Positions 59,898-64,000 of a stretch of DNA of 64,000 bases are shown here, piece by piece. Below the pieces are notes generated by a model. That model did no database searches and was not told where the DNA came from. It saw only the letters and a list, made by a program, of their open reading frames with translations. Made by a program: the position numbers and the translations under genes. How positions within the stretch are numbered: position 1 is the first letter of the stretch; the number at the start of each line of letters is the position of its first letter. Source of the DNA: Perca fluviatilis. Its lineage: Eukaryota; Chordata; Actinopteri; Perciformes; Percidae. The DNA lies in the NCBI RefSeq assembly GCF_010015445.1, contig NC_053122.1, positions 39,192,294 to 39,256,293 of the forward strand. Reading direction: 5' to 3'.

Positions 59898-62800
59898 GTG
59901 TCTCTGTGTGTGTGTGAAGTAAATTCTTAATATTTACAACCAATCTTTCTGGGAATATCTTTTGTATAAATAAACCAAAAGAACATTTAGTTTGGTGAAA
60001 TGTCAGTCCTTAAACTTGTTTACATGGACATGTAAATGTTGAAAAGTAATAAACACTCTTAACATAATTTAATAGGATGATGGTTTGAGATATAGGCCTT
60101 TTGCTGCCACTAGCATGATGTTGATGTTCTTACATGGACATACTCAAATACACAAAATAACAGGTCAGTGTTTACCAGAAATATTGTAAGACAGAATGAC
60201 TAACTTGTTCTGACTATTCAGTTTATTTCCTTTACTCAATAAATGCTATATCACAATAAAAACAGTTTATCTTTGAGCCAGTGAGAAATTTGCTCATTTT
60301 GGCGTATGAGGCGGTCATCTTGGATTTTACACTCTACTGAGTTTCACATAAGAGATACAGCTTGGCAAACAGCGAAAATGGATTCAGCATAAGAAATACC
60401 CCTAGAATAGTTATTTGCCACTATTTGCCAACTTTTACTCAAAAATGCCTGAGGATTTGTATTTAGGCACATTTTTGTGATTTCACATACAATGATAGAT
60501 AAAGTATATTTGATTTATTCCTTCAAATAATTTTTTTTATAAACTATTTATTTTCTATTGAATATATCTAATTGTCACAACGTTGTTATCAAGTAGTATT
60601 CAGCAAAATATGATATGAATTTCTTTCACAAGGTAAAAATGTTAGAGATGCTATAGTGGTAAAAAGATAAGAATGGGAAGAGACAAGAGCTCAGTGCAAA
60701 GACACCCTACCTGTCAACACCAAGAGAAAACCTTCTCTGATGCCATGAAACTTTTAATATTTCAATAAATGTACTTTCATGATATTACAGCTACTATATG
60801 GCATATTACGTGCCAGCATGGAAGCTTAAAAAAGCAGTAGGATGATAATGTGATAATTAGGAGCAGTCATCAGACAGACATGGTCATTAAATCTAAGGAT
60901 ATTACAAAGATTCTGAGATGATTTTACTCCCATCCACTGCAGTTTTAAAAAGAAATGTATATTAAATTGTTCAATCTCAGGGCTATCAAGTTTTTGGGGG
61001 GCCAAGGTCTGTTCTTCTGTTCAGCTGGGATTACAAAGTTAGTGGGAAATAAATTATAGGTAATGCAGTAGGATTTAAATTAGATTATCAATAAAATATG
61101 AATCCAAAAGGCACCTTGACACTGTCCCGTAATTTTGAATGTAAAAGATAGGACTATTATGGGCCTATTCAAATTAAAAAGCAGCGTTGGTAGTAATGTG
61201 TGTTTATGTGCAGGTGTATATGTGCTGGTTGTTTCAAGATGGTAAAACCAGATCTTTTTTTCCCCATCTGTTTCCAGTCCAAAAACTGTCAACTGTCACT
61301 GGTTTCCTGAAAAGCAGCCACACAAATAGCACAAACGAAAAATTACTGAAAAGTGTGAGAGCTGCAGCGGAGGTTAGCACTTCAAGCTCTCATGTACAGT
61401 AGTCTATTCTCACAGCAGACATGTCACAGCACAACCAACAGAAGCCTTCTCCTTCCACTACAGCTCAGTAGCCGGGATGATGCAAAAGTGAAGCAAGCAT
61501 GAAGCCAGCTTTGCTACAAGGTGGCCATCTGGGAGAGGTCTGCCAACCCCACAGCAAACGTCAGGAGCTGAGGCCAACACGCAGAGATCCTGCCAGCTGT
61601 GGGAATGGGAGAGAGGGGTTGGCGGTGCCAGCAGGCCAGGGAAATCAGGCCGGCTGCTTGGCTGCTTGGCTTAGTGGCTGGCAGGGCGGCTGCATGGTTG
61701 GCTCAGGGATCACGTTGCACTGCTGTGCAAACTCGAGCTAGGCACAACACCTGTGTCTCCCCCTCCCCTCCCCTCATTTCCCTCCCCTTTGCTCAACGGC
61801 AGGACTCACAGATGCTTGCAAAGCTCCAGAGGACAGCGCACAGCTCCACGCTCCCTCTGAAGTCAGACCAAAATAACCACAGGTGACTCTGGATCGGCGG
61901 GGAGTTGTGCAGGCTTTTTAAACCTTGGATGAGGCATCTTGCAATTCACAAAACGCCTCCAGTGCTGCCTGTGACGACAGGCGAGGAGATAAAAACGTGG
62001 CGAGGTGTAACAGCAAATTGCATCACGAAACACCAGCACACCTCTCAACTCTCCCTATTTTGATTCTTTTCTTTAGCAACAGTTAAGAGAAACTGATAAA
62101 ATGGATTCGCCTTTGGCATGCGATGAAAACTGATTAACAGGTAACTTCATTTGAAGTTAACTCAAATAGATTTGCCTGCTCCTGAAAGGCACAGAGATAC
62201 CACTGGATGGATCCCAATGCGAGAGCTGTTTCCAATGCAATCACTCCGGCAATCAATGGGAACAATTAAAGGAGTTCCACGCAGTGACAGCGATGACAGA
62301 AAATCAGTCAGTGGTGTTACTAATGACAGCGTGTATGGATAGGTTGTCAAATATGACAATAACATTTTCAGTTTCTCTGCAGCTGAACATAACACCAAAT
62401 GAAACAATAAGCAATAAGCGCAATAAGAAAAGAATGCTTTCTTGAAAATAATAATCTGGGGAACTACAATTCAAAGGTTTGAGAGTCATTTTATTTACTC
62501 AACAGCTAAATAAGAAGTTAAGATTCAACAAATATTCCAGTTACAGTATGTGTTTATATAGTCAACAGCTGATGTAAATACAAGACAAGGAAAAGGGCTC
62601 CCTTGGGAGACAGCTGATGTCAAGACAGCATATTAGAGTTGAAAATTTACAGGCATGTAATTTACAGAGGATTGGTAATGGAGATGAGGATGATGATGAT
62701 GATGATGATAACCTTTGAAAGGCAGTGTTAGTGAAGCACTCTGCAGCTCTGCCAGATAACTTTAAATGATCTATCATCACAGAATCGGAAAGAGTATATG

Positions 62801-63679
62801 CTGACAAAGTCACACAAAGACATCTAGCAGCGTAGCAAGCAAGTACAAACTTGTCCACATAGATGACAATTCGGCCACATTACTTAGGCATAATTATGCA
62901 TACATTTCCTCGCTTTGTTATGACATGCAAACACATGCAGGGACCGGTGCTGCGAGAGGGAAGAAAGGGGACTCGACTGCAGTCTGAGGTCCGAGGGCCT
63001 GAACATCAATAAAAGGGCGAAGTGAGGTAGATGAAACACATTAGTTTGACCTAAAGAGCTCAGTAATTACATTTGGCGTTTTGACAAGTGTTTAGCTGCA
63101 GTGAAGGTCAGTCCTGTCAGCATACAAGATCTATGCTAATCCACTCAGACGGAAGAAAACGATGAGACAAAAAGTCGAGGAAAGGAAAGGCCCAGACGTA
63201 ACTGATGCCTTTGTAAAAGTAAACGTAACCCTTCCTCCACCCAGTCATCAGGATCTGGTTTGAAGCTTAGTGACAGAACGATATCAGTTACCAGAAAGTA
63301 ATCGCTGAACAACTTTTTGCTATTTGTAATTTTGTTACCTTTTTGCATCAAAAGCATGAAGCAATGACCAGTGGGATCACTGCAGACACAGTTTTGTTGT
63401 TATGTAATTTTACACTACTGTACACTATGCACATAACTCCATTGAAAATGTCATCAAACCTCTGAAGGAGGCGTCTGTGTACTCTTTTCGTGCTGCAACG
63501 TTATCAGTTAATAATGTGTTTTTTTTATTGCATGAGAAAATGGATGTGTGGCGTGTGAAAAGTGCCAATTGCGTGAGTCTCGTGGTCAATATGTGAGAGT
63601 TGGCAGCCCTGTATGAGTACACAGGAACATCAACAACAATAATGGACTTGGATTTTAATACAATTTGAATAGAATATCA
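59898..63679. other. Unique-looking DNA; few repeats
   Basis: No exon with paired splice sites could be supported. 61500-61740 is GC-richer with open frames but no recognisable domain. A short (ATG)n run lies at 62688-62709. 63475-63610 ends in GTTGGCAGCCCTG, resembling the right end of a common fish TIR repeat; I could not find its partner. Confidence 0.45.
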
Positions 63680-64000
63680 CAGGGGTCGTCAACTACACTT
63701 TTTCAAGGGCCAAATTCATTTATACCTAATACGCCTATTCTTGTTCGAAATTTCCACTTTCTTACTGAATTAATGCTATATTTTTTTTTACATGTATTAG
63801 TGTGAGCAAACTCATACATACTGATAACTGGCTCTTTAACTAGAAAATGATCTCAGACTAGGAGGCAGTTCACTGAGGAGTGATGGTTAAAGTCTGTGAT
63901 TATGGAAACATTGTTGTAGTAGGCAGCGTCCTGATTGGTGGAAAATGCTTGCAGAAAGAAATGGCTGCTGTCGGGTAAACATGTCACTGTCAAAGACGTG
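63680..64000. mobile_element. hAT-like left end, possibly leaving the window
   Basis: CAGGGGTCGTCAACTACACT followed by TTTTTCAAGGGCCA (63680-63713) matches a common hAT/Charlie-type end. No inverted partner or repeat of the preceding GAATATCA is seen before 64000, so the element is either truncated or extends beyond the window. Confidence 0.5.

Noticed and set aside
61499..61886. GC-richer open frames as coding exons
   Set aside because: No domain, no convincing paired splice sites, and overlapping frames of similar length suggest composition only.

Overview
The window looks like the repeat-rich, intron- or intergenic-type DNA of a bony (teleost) fish. It carries Rex1- and Rex3-type LINEs, several Tc1/mariner families, hAT, PIF/Harbinger, piggyBac-like and pogo-like DNA transposons, tRNA-headed SINEs, and long (TG)n, (AC)n, (AT)n, (GATA)n and (ATT)n microsatellites. 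No prokaryotic gene organisation is present. No complete host protein-coding gene is visible. The only host exon I can support is a 65-nt coiled-coil exon on the minus strand at 6562-6626, so much of the window may be introns of one large gene, but I could not link it to a second exon.

Layout. 1-3.5 kb: a Tc1 element, part of which was tandemly duplicated with its flank, followed by a SINE. 4.3-5.2 kb: a minus-strand CR1/L2-type LINE end. 6.2-7.0 kb: a Tc1-like relic, the candidate exon, (GATA)n and a 157-bp hAT MITE. 8.3-12.4 kb: a dispersed repeat, a foldback element and a pogo-like element with another TIR element nested inside. 15.1 kb: a snap-back MITE. 18.2-19.6 kb: a hAT element with a BED finger beside a LINE endonuclease fragment. 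22.7-23.6 kb: a hAT-type element enclosing a broken histone H4 gene. 25.9 kb: a small poly(A) retro-insertion with a 16-bp duplication. 27.6 kb: a tRNA-derived SINE. 29.6-30.4 kb: a Rex1 end. 31.5-32.5 kb: a dispersed repeat split by a piggyBac-like MITE. 33-35.4 kb: microsatellites. 36.0-39.2 kb: a three-deep nest (Harbinger in hAT in Tc1). 41.2-42.2 kb: a second Rex1 copy. 42.9-43.9 kb: an element with minisatellite arms and a Tc1-like end. 44.6 and 47.1-48.6 kb: two TTAA-flanked elements. 50-53.6 kb: an LTR element without enzymes, its 3' LTR split by a MITE. 54-58.6 kb: a LINE ORF1 relic split by a hAT MITE, then Rex3, then a broken gene of an uncharacterised family. 59.1-59.9 kb: a Harbinger-type MITE. 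60-64 kb: mostly low-repeat DNA with a hAT-like end near the edge.

There is no operon or pathway to reconstruct. The biological content is the history of insertions, which can be read with unusual clarity because many target-site duplications are intact: 8 bp for hAT, TTAA for piggyBac-like, TA for Tc1 and pogo-like, and 16 bp for the retro-insertion. All family assignments rest on reading the sequence against remembered family features; no database search was run.
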